Shown here one piece after another: positions 35,301-51,620 of a stretch of DNA of 64,000 nt. The notes under the pieces are model-generated. The model did no database searches. It saw only the letters and a program-made list of their open reading frames with translations, and was not told where the DNA came from. Position 1 is the stretch's first letter, and each line of letters opens with the position of its first letter. Source of the stretch: Closterium sp. NIES-65 (taxonomy: Eukaryota; Streptophyta; Zygnematophyceae; Desmidiales; Closteriaceae); NCBI GenBank assembly GCA_948144175.1, contig CANXME010000784.1, positions 597,001 to 661,000 of the forward strand, given 5' to 3'. Both the position numbers and the translations under genes were made by a program.

Positions 35301-38278
35301 GGAGTGCGGTAGGGGAAGAGGCGGTAGTAGGGTACCGACTCGTCGAACGTGACGTCCTGGGAGGACAGAACACGTCGAGAGGTGGGGTGGTAGAACTGCC
35401 ACCCAGGGGCGTCGGGGGGGAACCCCAGGAAGACGCAGGGAGAAGCACGAGGGGACAGTTTGTCCGCAGACAAGTCGCGAACAAACGCCCGAGATCCCCA
35501 GACCCGGAACGCCGACGCATCGCCAACCTTCCCCGTCCACAGCAGGGCTGGGGAGGTCTCCGGTCGAGAGACCCTGGGGTGGAGGTTGATCTGGTGCGCT
35601 GCGTACCTGACCGCAAACGGCCACAGAAAATGGGGAGCAGCCGCATGCATCATGGACGTACGAGCGACGTCCATGACCATGCCAATGCGGCGCTCAGCAA
35701 TCCCATTCTGCTGTGGTGAGTCCGGAAGCGTGAAGGTCTGACGGATGCCTCGCACACGACAGTAGGCACTCAGGAGGCCAGAGGAGAACTCTCCGCCTCT
35801 GTCCGAGTGCAGACGCAAAACAGGGAAGTCAGAGCCAAAGCTCCTCCGAAGCTGGAGACGAGCTGCGCGGATCCAGTCGATCAACACCTCAGTGACCTCA
35901 CCCTTGCTGCGCAAGGGGAAGACTGTGGTGTAACGCGAGTAGTCGTCAACCACCAGCAGGAAGTAGCGCTCCTGACCCTGTCCACGGACGCGAGCTGGGC
36001 CCCACACGTCCATGTGAAGCGTCTGCAACGGGGCCTCTGTCGGAGGAAACTGGGAGGAGTGAGGGGCAGCACGCTGGCGCCCCTCGACACAGGGGACACA
36101 GGCAGGGCCAGGGCCCGGAGGAAGGGGAGGGAGGGACCGGGGAAGACCAGACACAAGGACCCGCGAGGCCATGCCTCTGAGCCGAAGCAGAGAGGGGTGG
36201 CCAAGGCGGTGGTGCCAGAGGAGGGTCTCGTGAGACAGACGACGACACGAACAGGGGGCAGACTCAGGACCAGACCTGGACGCTGCAGCAAACACCTGAC
36301 CAGACAAAGGGACCCTACCAGACGCAGTACCTGGAGGAGAAGCAGTGGTCAGAGTGTACAGGCTCGACCCTGGCCGACGTGTAAACGTAGCCAGGTGACG
36401 ACCTGTATCCGCCTCCGTGCAGTGGGTCACCCGCTGACGAGCAGGGGTGAACTGGTGGACACCCGCATCCTGGAGGTCAGCACCACTCACCAAGTTCGTA
36501 GAGAACGAGGGGAGGTAGAGACCAGTCAGGGTGCCAGAGGGGGCCGCCGGACACGGGAGGACAGTGGAGAAGCGAGACAGGACAGGTCCCCCAGAGGGGT
36601 CAGCCAGGGACACCGCAACCGGCCGACTCAGCGGCGTGAGAGTGGTGCGGTCCCTAAAGAAGGAGCGAGACGCTCCAGAGTCAAGGGTGAAGGTGTGAGA
36701 GGCCAAAGCCGACACAGTACCTGAGAGGGCGGACTCACCAGCACCTGAGAGCAGAGACGCACTGGCACCTAGAGCAGCAGCCTCACTAGTACCTGACGCG
36801 GCAGTACCAATGCCCGGGTCGGGCGGGAAACACCGGTAACAGTCATCCTCATCACTACCAGTCACAGCATACATAGCAGAGAGAATAGCATCAAAATCAA
36901 GATCATAAATAGCTACACCAGCCCTAGACAGCTCTCCCCAGCGGGGGATCTCAGCGGCCTCTGGAAACTGCTGACGCCAGGCGTCGGTCAGGCGGCCAAA
37001 GCAGCGACGGGCTGTGTGGGCGCCTCCACACCTCTCCCCTGCACGGTCACCGGTGCGAAGAACGTAGGGGCAGGGACCAAGCGCACCACCACGCTGACGC
37101 TGCAAGTACCACTCACGAAGCTGCTGAGGGCCGGGGACGGTGCGAGAGCGCTGCTGCTGCTATGGCTGCTGCTGCGGCTGCTGCTGCTGCTGCTGCTGCT
37201 GGCGCTGACCACCCCCAGAGCTGCTCCGCTGGGACGAGCCACTCCGACCCCCGCCTCCACCGCCACCCCCGCCTCCACCGCCACCCCCGTCTCCACCGCC
37301 ACCTCCTCCACCAGGACCGTCGCTCCCACCGCTCCCACCGCCTCCTCCGCCACCACCCCCGCCGCCACCTCCGCCTCCACCGCCGCCACCAGTACCTCCA
37401 CTCCCGCCACCACCCCCACCGCCACCCCCACTCCCTCCGCCACCCCCACCGCCTCCTCCACCGCCCCCTCTAGCTCCACCCGCTCCCTTGCCCCCCTTGC
37501 TCTTGCCAGAGCGGCGTCTGCCGCTGGGGGCAGACGCCGCGCCGACCGACTCAAAACCAGCGAGGTCGGCCGCAGCGGCAGAGGCGACAGAGGGCAGCAG
37601 GGGGGAAGGACCACACCCCTCAAAGATGGGGGTGCGAGGGTCACCCCGAGAGGCCCCTACAGCGACAATACTCTTCTCGGCCGCTAGCAGGGACTCCTCA
37701 AGGAGGTCGACAGTGAGAGTGGAGGGACAGACAGAGAGAAACTGGTCCCTAACGACACGAAGGGACTCAGGGAGACGGGTGACGAGAAAGTAGAGAGCGA
37801 TGTACATGGGAGGAGGGTTCGCAGCGCGGAACTCAGCAGGAAGGGCAGCGCGGTAGCGGGTGTCACTAGCACGGAGGTGGGTAACTAGGTCAGCAACAGT
37901 GGGAAAGGAAGCGAGGTCAGGGAAGAGAAACGGTAGCATGAGGCGGCTAAGGGTAGCGGAGGAAGGGGAGGAGTAGCGTGCAACTACAGCGTCGTACAAG
38001 GCCTGAGCGGTCTTGCACTGGCTAAAGTGGGCACGCTCAGAGGAAGGGAGGTGGCGACGCACAGCAAGACGTGCAGCAGCATCGCGAGTCGCCCACTTGG
38101 AGTGAACAGCAGAGTCAGCATCAGCAGGCGGGGCAGGGACAGCGCCAGAGACAAAGTCAAAGAGAGAGACCTCATCTATCGCATCACACAGTAAGTACAG
38201 CTGCAGGTCTTCAATCCAGACGGCAAAGTCAATGGCCCTCCCCTCAGCGTCAAAAGTAAGAACATTGGGGGTAGCCAT
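32348..38278 (-). CDS. Copia gag-pol polyprotein of element C, one in-frame TAG
   Basis: The ATG at 38278-38276 opens a frame of 1,977 codons to the stop at 32348, interrupted only by TAG at 37162-37160, which lies in a CAG/Gln run at the end of Gag. Order: Gag helical domain (MATPNVLTFDAEGRAIDFAV, about residues 1-220), Gly-rich tract (about 250-350), Gln-rich tract, stop, zinc-binding C-x13-C-x3-H-x4-C, protease DSGAS, pre-integrase HHCC (WHHRLGHPS...CVPC), integrase D-D-E (HMDVWGP, HSDRGGEF, NGIAERR), a spacer of Gly-Gly-Ala-Glu-Pro/Val-Pro repeats (about 34950-35150), RT with YVDDLV (about 33330), and RNase H (ADASWAD, CEAEIYAG, YVDNKAM). All catalytic motifs are present. The TAG may be a recent C-to-T change of CAG or a Gag/Pol readthrough stop. 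No frameshift was found. Confidence 0.93.
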
Positions 38279-38389
38279 TGCAGCAGCCGAAAGTCTCACC
38301 GGGCTGGGAGAGTCGGGTAGGTCAGCAGCAGAGGAACACAGCTCAGGGACAGCAGCACGGCTCCTCAGGTGGCACAGGCGGCTCGGGCT

Positions 38390-39120
38390 GCCTGGGCGGC
38401 TCGGGCGGCTCGGGCGGCTCGGGCGGCTCGGGCGGCTCGGGCGGCTCACGCGGCTCGGGTGACGCAGGGGCTCGCGGGCGGCGCGGGCTGCTGGGGCTGG
38501 TCACGGGCAGCACATCGGGCTGCAACAGGGGCCGGCGGTGGGCTGTGGCGGGGCCGACGGCGGGCCGGCGGCGGGCTGTAGTGGGGGCCAGCGGCGGGCT
38601 GTAGTAGGGGCCGGCGGCGGGCTGTAGCAGGGGCCGGCGGCGGGCTGTAGCAGGGGCCGGCGGCGGGCCGACGGCTGGCTGTAGCAGGGGCCGGCGGCGA
38701 GCTATAAGCAGGGGCCGGCGGCGGGTTGTAGCAGGGGCCAGTGGCGGGCTGTAGTAGGGGCCAGCGGCGGGCCGACGGCGGGCTGTAAGCAGGGGCCTGC
38801 GGCGGGCTGTAGCAGGGGCCGGTGGCGGGCCTAAGCGGGGCCAGCGCGGGGCCGAAAGGGTCTAGGCGGGGCCGACGCGGGGCCGAACCGGGGCCTAAGT
38901 GGGGCCGACGGAGCCTACGCGGGGCCGACACGGGGCCGAAACGGGGCCTGGGCGGGGCCGACGCGGGGCCTAAGCGGGGCCGACGGGGCCTACGTGGGGT
39001 CGACGAGGGGCCGACGGGGACTAGGCGGGCCGACGCGGGGCTACGCGGGGCCGACGAGGGGCCTAAGCGGGGGCCGACGAGGGGCCTAAGCGGGAGCACG
39101 ACGGGAGGGGCGACACGGAG
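38390..39120 (-). repeat. GC-rich tandem repeats in the leader of element C
   Basis: On the plus strand: GGGCGGCTC units of 9 bp (38394-38450), then units around GGGGCCGGCGGCGGGCTGTA of about 21-23 bp (38527-38830), then shorter GGGGCCGACGCGGGGCCTAA-type units (38830-39090). The position is the same as the leader repeats of D, but the unit sequences differ. It is non-coding. Confidence 0.85.
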
Positions 39121-39189
39121 GGTCGCTAAAAAAATTGCGCGCCTCGGGGCGCGCTTCGGTGGGCCCTAGGAACAGGCCCTAGGAAGGGA

Positions 39190-39204
39190 CCTGCTCTGAT
39201 TCCA
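39190..39204 (-). promoter_or_regulatory. Primer-binding site of element C
   Basis: TGGAATCAGAGCAGG on the minus strand, immediately after the 5' LTR. It resembles the complement of the 3' end of plant initiator-Met tRNA (TGGTATCAGAGC) used to prime minus-strand synthesis in Copia elements. Confidence 0.8.
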
Positions 39205-39336
39205 TGAGAAAGTATGAACAAGAAGTGAATGACTATGAAATGAAGTGAGTACAAATAGGAAACCCTAATTGGGTTGTACCCCCTATGGGATACCCCACTA
39301 TAGCCTACAGAAACAAGTAAGCTATATGTTCTGACA
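39205..39336 (-). repeat. 5' LTR of element C
   Basis: 132 bp, identical to 32004-32135 as far as I can see, adjoining the CTTAG duplication at 39337-39341. Confidence 0.95.
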
Positions 39337-39719
39337 CTTAGTGCGTTTCTGTAGTATCGAACCTCACCCGATACTGAAGCACAACAAAAGGGGTACGAAG
39401 TCGAAAGGGCGCGTACCACATCAAACCGCAACTGGAGGTTGCGAGCTGTAACCGCTTGGAGGTTACGTAACAGCAAGCGACGCTTCAGTGAACAGTAACC
39501 GCCTCGATAGTCGAAGCGTTACGCGTCTCGATAAACATAACCGCTTCCTGTAATCTATCTTTCCTATATATCCCTGTGTGCTCTTTGCTTTAATCAATTA
39601 CTTGTTCTCACACACCAGCACAAGTACATTCACTCAAGTCTTCCACTGTGCTACTCTAGCACCTACTAGCCTTTTCTCTGCAAAGATCCTAAGGCTGAAA
39701 TTCTCAGCCCAACAGATTT

Positions 39720-40245
39720 GAATTAGAGTCGTTGAGGGGTCAAGTGATGACTACAAAAGTGCCTCGAATTTGGGGGAGATGATGCTAGGAGGATGGGTAT
39801 GTCCCGAATTTAGTGTTCTCCGAAGTAGGGATGATACCAGTAGGTGCACTTCATGTGACATAGGGTAGTTCACGGGACACAGCACACTTACCGATGTGGT
39901 CAGTGTAGATTAGTCAGCACACTCAGATGTGACTAGGCATACACTTGCACAAATTGCTGGCATACATTTGCACAAATTGCTTGGTGCTACTTTCATATTT
40001 ATTTCCCTAAATACGTACACCCGTATATCACTCTCAGCTTACCGTAACTGCTAACACATCTTTGGTCGCACGAATAAATCAATTGGCTGCCAAAAACCTG
40101 TGTACAAACACGTTCTTCTTTTGAACCACTGCCTCAATCTTGCCGGCCAAGGATGATTGCCTTCTATTACCTAGTATATCCTGTACATGCCCCTTCCATA
40201 CTCATGCGCTTGCAACCATAGCTGTTTTTATGAACTCGTAACGAG
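39720..40245. other. Intergenic sequence beyond element B
   Basis: A/T-richer than the elements and without a convincing gene. A short direct repeat is seen: CATACACTTGCACAAATTGC (about 39939) and CATACATTTGCACAAATTGC (about 39961). It marks the boundary between the transposon cluster and the gene region. Confidence 0.6.
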
Positions 40246-40515
40246 TTATTTCCTGACCATAGTGTCAGTCCGCGGCGGGCACAGCATGGCTTTAACTCGC
40301 TTCACGGGCGGCAACGCGAACAACTCGTCGCACGCGCCGCTCCCGGCGAGAGTGCCGGCGCAGGAGACGGCGGTGGAGAGGAGGAAGAAGGACGCGCAGA
40401 TGACGTTGAAGATAGACGTTCCTCCCATCACCATGGCGCGACGGCGATTGAGGGAAGGCGGATTGGTGGAGTCCGGCGCGCAGGTTCGACAAGTGACTTT
40501 TTTAAGTCGACTCAA
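40246..40515 (-). CDS. Possible small organelle-targeted protein (3' exon only)
   Basis: This minus-strand open frame has GC-ending codons. It encodes Cys/Arg-rich sequence, a triple Arg (NRRRAMVMGG), then a hydrophobic stretch (SIFNVICASFFLLSTAVSCAG) and about 35 further residues with two Cys. Arg-Arg before a hydrophobic segment ending in a small-residue motif is the layout of a thylakoid-lumen (Tat-type) transit signal. No in-frame ATG exists upstream of the first part; an ATG at Met-Val-Met is possible, or an upstream exon is spliced in. The opposite strand has an overlapping frame (ATG at 40286) of similar GC content, so the coding strand is uncertain. The family is not recognised. Confidence 0.25.
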   Translation of the reverse strand: MSRLKKVTCRTCAPDSTNPPSLNRRRAMVMGGTSIFNVICASFFLLSTAVSCAGTLAGSGACDELFALPPVKRVKAMLCPPRTDTMVRK

Positions 40516-40591
40516 AAGTCACCGCGAGGGAACGGCGGATAGCGGATCAGACCGACGCGCGGGGATGCCTAGTCTGCTGCGAAAGATGTAA

Positions 40592-41331
40592 CCCTTAAGT
40601 TGTTACCCGAGGATGTCGGTAATGTCATAAACGACTTGACAGGACGGTAATGTCGAAGAGTGCTAGAGAGAAGAGCTCTGATATTGAAAGCCGAAACGGC
40701 CGGCAGATGTCGCGAGTGCAGACGGTATGCTCGTGGAGGCGACTAGCCGTCGACTGCGGAGGGAAAGTGATTAATTAAGCATTGACAACTGGACTGACAG
40801 AAAGCGAAGAGTTGCAGTGTGAGGGATCAGCAATCCGTGGCAACTACATAGGAGCATATGCACCCGCCAAAGGCGGGAGATTTGGCTACCTGAGTTTCCT
40901 TCCGAGCATCCAAGATCTGGTCTGGGTTCAGGTTGGTTCTGGAATTTGGATATCTCCCCCATCTCTGCATTTGAAAGTTTCAAGGTTTGGCTTGTGCATT
41001 TGTTTCATCGATTCTTACATTTCGGCGGTTTCATACAAACGCGGTCCTTTAAAAGCTGAATATTTGCGGCATCCACAGGGTGCCACATACACACAACGCG
41101 TGTGTTTCTAGCCCTACCGGAACCAACCTCGACGTGCCATTTCAGACAGCGAGATGACCCGTGGTTAGCCAGGTCAGCCTCGACATTTCCGGCAAACCAA
41201 ACCCAATCCAATTCCTGGTTTCCCATTTCGATCACTTCACAAGGCGAATTCATACTTGACCTCTATTCATTGTCTTGTCATTTCCCGCTTCTTGCTTTCC
41301 CTCAAGCTCTCACCTCGTCGTATCCTGTCGC
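40592..41331. other. Intergenic sequence upstream of the chloroplast-protein gene
   Basis: No gene recognised. It should hold the promoter and 5' UTR of the gene starting at 41332; I see no diagnostic element. Confidence 0.5.
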
Positions 41332-43491
41332 ATGCCGATTCGGCTTATGGCGGCGTCGCTTCTTGCTCCCGTCAGCTCTCGCCTCGTGGTATCCTGTCGC
41401 ACGCCCTGTCGCGCATCTGTCGCTAATGCGGCTGAATGGGGACGACGAGAGTTGAACACGCGACGTCGCCTCGTTTTCTGCTCAGCTCAACCGCCCGCAA
41501 GCAACGCAGAGAACGACAAGGATAAAAACGACAAAAGCCAAGAACAACAGCCCTACCCAGAACCCATCGCCCCGCCTCCCGCAGCGTCATTCGCGGCGTC
41601 TCCTGAGGGGCGCGATGCGATAATGGCGGAGCTGGATCGCGCGTTGAGCGGCGAGGAGTCGAAGGCGCTCTGGGCGGACCTCGAGTCAGCCGCGCTGCGC
41701 GTTTCCCGCGCGCGCGCGTCGTACGAGGAGATGGAGAAGAAGGAGAAGGAGCTGCTCGCGCTCAAGGCGGAACTGGAAGCCGCCGCGCTGATGGAGGCGG
41801 AACTCGCGCAGGCGGACGCGCAGGTGAGCGGAAGATATCAGAGCCGGCGCAAGCGGGAACCAGGGGGCATGAGGGAAGATTTGGGGGGGGTTGGGGGGGG
41901 GGAAGAGGAGGGAGAATAAACAAGCGCCCTAAAAACAACTCTCTAGAGGGCTAAAACCCGCCCTTGAGTCCACCACCTGCGCATAGATATCACACTGGAA
42001 AGGCGATGAGGCAACTCCGGAACCGAAGTCTGATCGCCCCTTGCAGGCGATCACACAACTCTAAATCCTGATCCAGGGTCTCCCCCTGCAGGTCCTGCAT
42101 GGTCCCGCATGGCCCCCCTACATCCCTCCACACTATCCCCCACACTACCCGCGAAACCATCCCCTCAACCCCATTGTCTTGCTCTCCTCCGCTTCCAATA
42201 CTTGCTCTCCGTCTTTCTCCATGTCCGCTTAATTGTCACTCTTCCCCTCCCATTCACCCCCTCCCTCTGCCATCCTCATTCCCCCCATCCTGCTGCCATC
42301 CTCATTCCCCCCATCCTTCTGCCATCCTCATTCCCCCCATCCTGCTGCCATCCTCATTCCCCCCATCCTGCTGCCATCCTCATTCCCCCCATCCTGCTGC
42401 CATCCTCATTCCCCCCATCCTGCTGCCATCCTCATTCCCCCCATCCTGCTGCCATCCTCATTCCCCCCATCCTGCTGCCATCCTCATTCTACCCATCCTG
42501 CTGCCATCCTCATTCCCCCCATCCTGCTGCCATCCTCATTCCCCCCATCCTGCTGCCATCCTCATCGCTCCCCAATCCTTCCGCCATCCGCACTTCTCCC
42601 CATGTTATGCCCCTCTGTCACCCCCCCTCCTCCCCCCCCTCCCTTCCCCTCCGCCGCTAAACTCTGCAATGGCAGCAGCTATGACAGCCTTCCCTTTCTC
42701 CCCTCCTACCTTCAAGAACTTTAGGAAGGGAGCTTTGAGCGAAGATTAAACATGACATCTTAAGACTAGTTTGTGGAGGCTAAATCGCCATCTGGACACC
42801 TCCCTCCCTGTCGCTTTGTACCCTTTAGGTGGAGAAGCTCGAAGCTGAGGTGGCCGCAGCAGAGCAGGCAGCCAGGGCTGCCGGAGCAGCCCTCATCGAG
42901 GCTCGGGCAGGCGGCGGCTTCCGAACCAGCAGCGCAGGCTCGGGGGAACAAACAGCCGGAAAATGGGCGGTGAGCACCGGCACAATCGATGACGACAAAG
43001 AACGAGTGGAATCAGCCAAGGCGGCCACTGTAGCAGCTGTAGCTGGCACTGTAGCAGGCCTGCCATTCCTGCTGAGTCAGCGAGCACAGGAAGGAGGGAC
43101 GGGATTGAGTTTCCTGGTGGCAGCGGCGGCGCTAGCAGCAACATGTGCTCTGTTCGGTGTAACCTACCGGTACATAGTCCGGAAAGACATGGGAAACATT
43201 CATCTTAAAGCCGGGGCGGTGGGTGCTTTCGGGCTAGCGAGAGGGCTGGCTCAAGTGGACTCCACATTCTCTCTTGTGAGCGCGGGGTCTGCAAATAATG
43301 GTCTCTCGGATGACGTCATGGGTAGTATGACGGATGGTGCCTTGGTGCCGGTGGCACTATCGTTGCTGGAGGCAGGGGAGGGGGTGCTGGTGCTGGCCCT
43401 CACTGCCACTGTGCTTGAATACTGCCTGCAAACGGGATTCCTGTCCACGTTCCCTGCTGCATCCTCCGCATCTGATTCATCTCCAAAATAA
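41332..43491 (+). CDS. Predicted chloroplast membrane protein with coiled coil (two exons)
   Basis: Exon 1 is 41332-41823 (donor CAG|GTGAGC) and exon 2 is 42829-43491 (acceptor TTTAG|GTGGAG). The splice is phase 0 and keeps one coiled coil continuous (AELAQADAQ then VEKLEAEVAAAEQ). The N-terminus (MPIRLMAASLLAPVSS, next Met at 41347) is Ser/Arg-rich without acidic residues, as in chloroplast transit peptides. After the Glu/Lys/Ala-rich helix come ESAKAATVAAVAGTVAGLPF, a hydrophobic segment, ALFGVTYRYIVRKDMGNIHLK and a C-terminal hydrophobic region. This resembles a conserved plant plastid membrane protein of unknown function (recollection, not checked). About 385 residues. The intron is about 1 kb and filled largely by a minisatellite. 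Confidence 0.8.
42262..42590 (+). repeat. 26-bp minisatellite in the intron of the chloroplast-protein gene
   Basis: About 12 copies of a 26-bp unit such as CCATCCTGCTGCCATCCTCA plus TTCCCC, nearly perfect, with some variants (TTCTGCC, TTCTACC). Since 26 is not a multiple of 3, all three frames stay open and give His/Pro/Ser repeats that are not proteins. Confidence 0.9.
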
Positions 43492-44399
43492 GAGGTTCAT
43501 TTCATATTAAATTCTAATGGAAAAGAAGACATGTATGGTAGTTCCGAGATATAAATTACTACTCAAAATGTTGGGTAGTAGTTCTGTATGTACTGTAGGG
43601 TTGTGCAAGCCTTGTTGGTTTAGCCCATGGGTGTTCTAAAAAGGTCCTATTTCTCAGGAGTCCAGCAAGGGAAACGAGTTGTCCAGATTATAATAAGACG
43701 TCTTCATTTTCAATGCAATTTAGTGATCAAATTCCTGCCACCTAAATCAGAGTAGGTCAATGCTTTCTGGGAGAATGAAGGTAATGGATTTCCGTAATTG
43801 AGTAGGACAATTTCAGTATTCCATGTAAGAGTTGTATAAAGCTGTGACGACTACTCGATACAAGACACGGTCTTTCGGCAATCCCAAGGCCAACCACCCG
43901 CCGTCGGCTAATAATCTCCATTTCTTCCTCCACCTTCTCATCTCTGCTCGGTCGTTTCTATCTTCTAGTGACCAATGACCATTCCCGCCATGACCATGAC
44001 TTTTCGTGGTCAGATGGCTAAGTCTAGTTGACCTGTCTTTCAAATCAACATTGGCCTCGCATTGGCTTTGTTCTCTCTCTTACGCGACTCGTAAGAGTTT
44101 TTCTTTTTGGGTTAGGTGCTTACATCCCGCCGACGTCCTAGGTTGAATCCTATGTGGCTTGCATTAGTCAGTGCAGTTGCTTCATTGACAATAATATTTT
44201 AAGCAATTGACGCATGTCAAATCGAGCGTATCTCACTTATTCTGCTTTCTCTTCGCAATCGCCGAGAGAATCTTAAGATTTCCCAACAACCTCCATTTAG
44301 CACCTTATTCTCCTCGGACACCTTAAGCGATAACTGGTGCCTTGCGATTCTCGCTCCGCAGCCTTATGCCTGTACCGCACTCGCTGCTGATACTAGGTA
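43492..44399. other. Intergenic interval before the DPP gene
   Basis: No gene recognised. It contains the 3' UTR of the upstream gene and the promoter/5' UTR of the DPP gene; the base composition is distinctly A/T-richer than the flanking exons. Confidence 0.5.

Positions 44400-51620
<7,221 letters not shown>

Larger units (their letters stand above)
32004..39336 (-). mobile_element. Copia element C (family 1), young and nearly intact
   Basis: Two 132-bp LTRs (39205-39336 as 5' and 32004-32135 as 3') appear identical, and CTTAG is duplicated on each side. The element is 7,333 bp and sits in the 3' LTR of B. The primer-binding site TGGAATCAGAGCAGG (39190-39204) directly follows the 5' LTR, and CCTATGGGGGTG precedes the 3' LTR. 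It has a GC-rich repetitive leader (38390-39120) and one gag-pol frame broken only by a single TAG. It is the best candidate in the window for a recently active element and the likely helper for deleted relatives such as G and D. Confidence 0.96.
21565..39714 (+). mobile_element. Copia element B (family 2) carrying nested elements D and C
   Basis: The 5' LTR (21565-21964) and 3' LTR (31977-32003 plus 39342-39714) are both 400 bp, and GATTT is duplicated on the two sides (21560-21564 and 39715-39719). Removing D (25040-29800 plus its duplication) and C (32004-39336 plus its duplication) leaves a 6.0-kb element. The primer-binding site TGGTATGAGAG follows the 5' LTR and GAAGGGGAG precedes the 3' LTR. 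The right-hand flank from 39720 leads into the gene region. Confidence 0.95.
31977..39714 (+). repeat. 3' LTR of element B, split by element C
   Basis: The first 27 bases are at 31977-32003 and the other 373 at 39342-39714 (the duplicated CTTAG is at 31999-32003 and 39337-39341). Rejoined length is 400 bp, equal to the 5' LTR. It ends CTCAGCCCAACA before the GATTT target-site duplication. Confidence 0.93.

Noticed and set aside
40187-40591. Plus-strand frame at 40187-40591 (Met at 40286)
   Set aside because: No recognisable domain or transit signal; the overlapping minus-strand frame has a more protein-like hydrophobic segment. Neither is certain.
42099-42749. Three overlapping long frames with His/Pro/Ser repeats
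   Set aside because: They are produced by the 26-bp intronic minisatellite, which is open in all frames because 26 is not divisible by 3.
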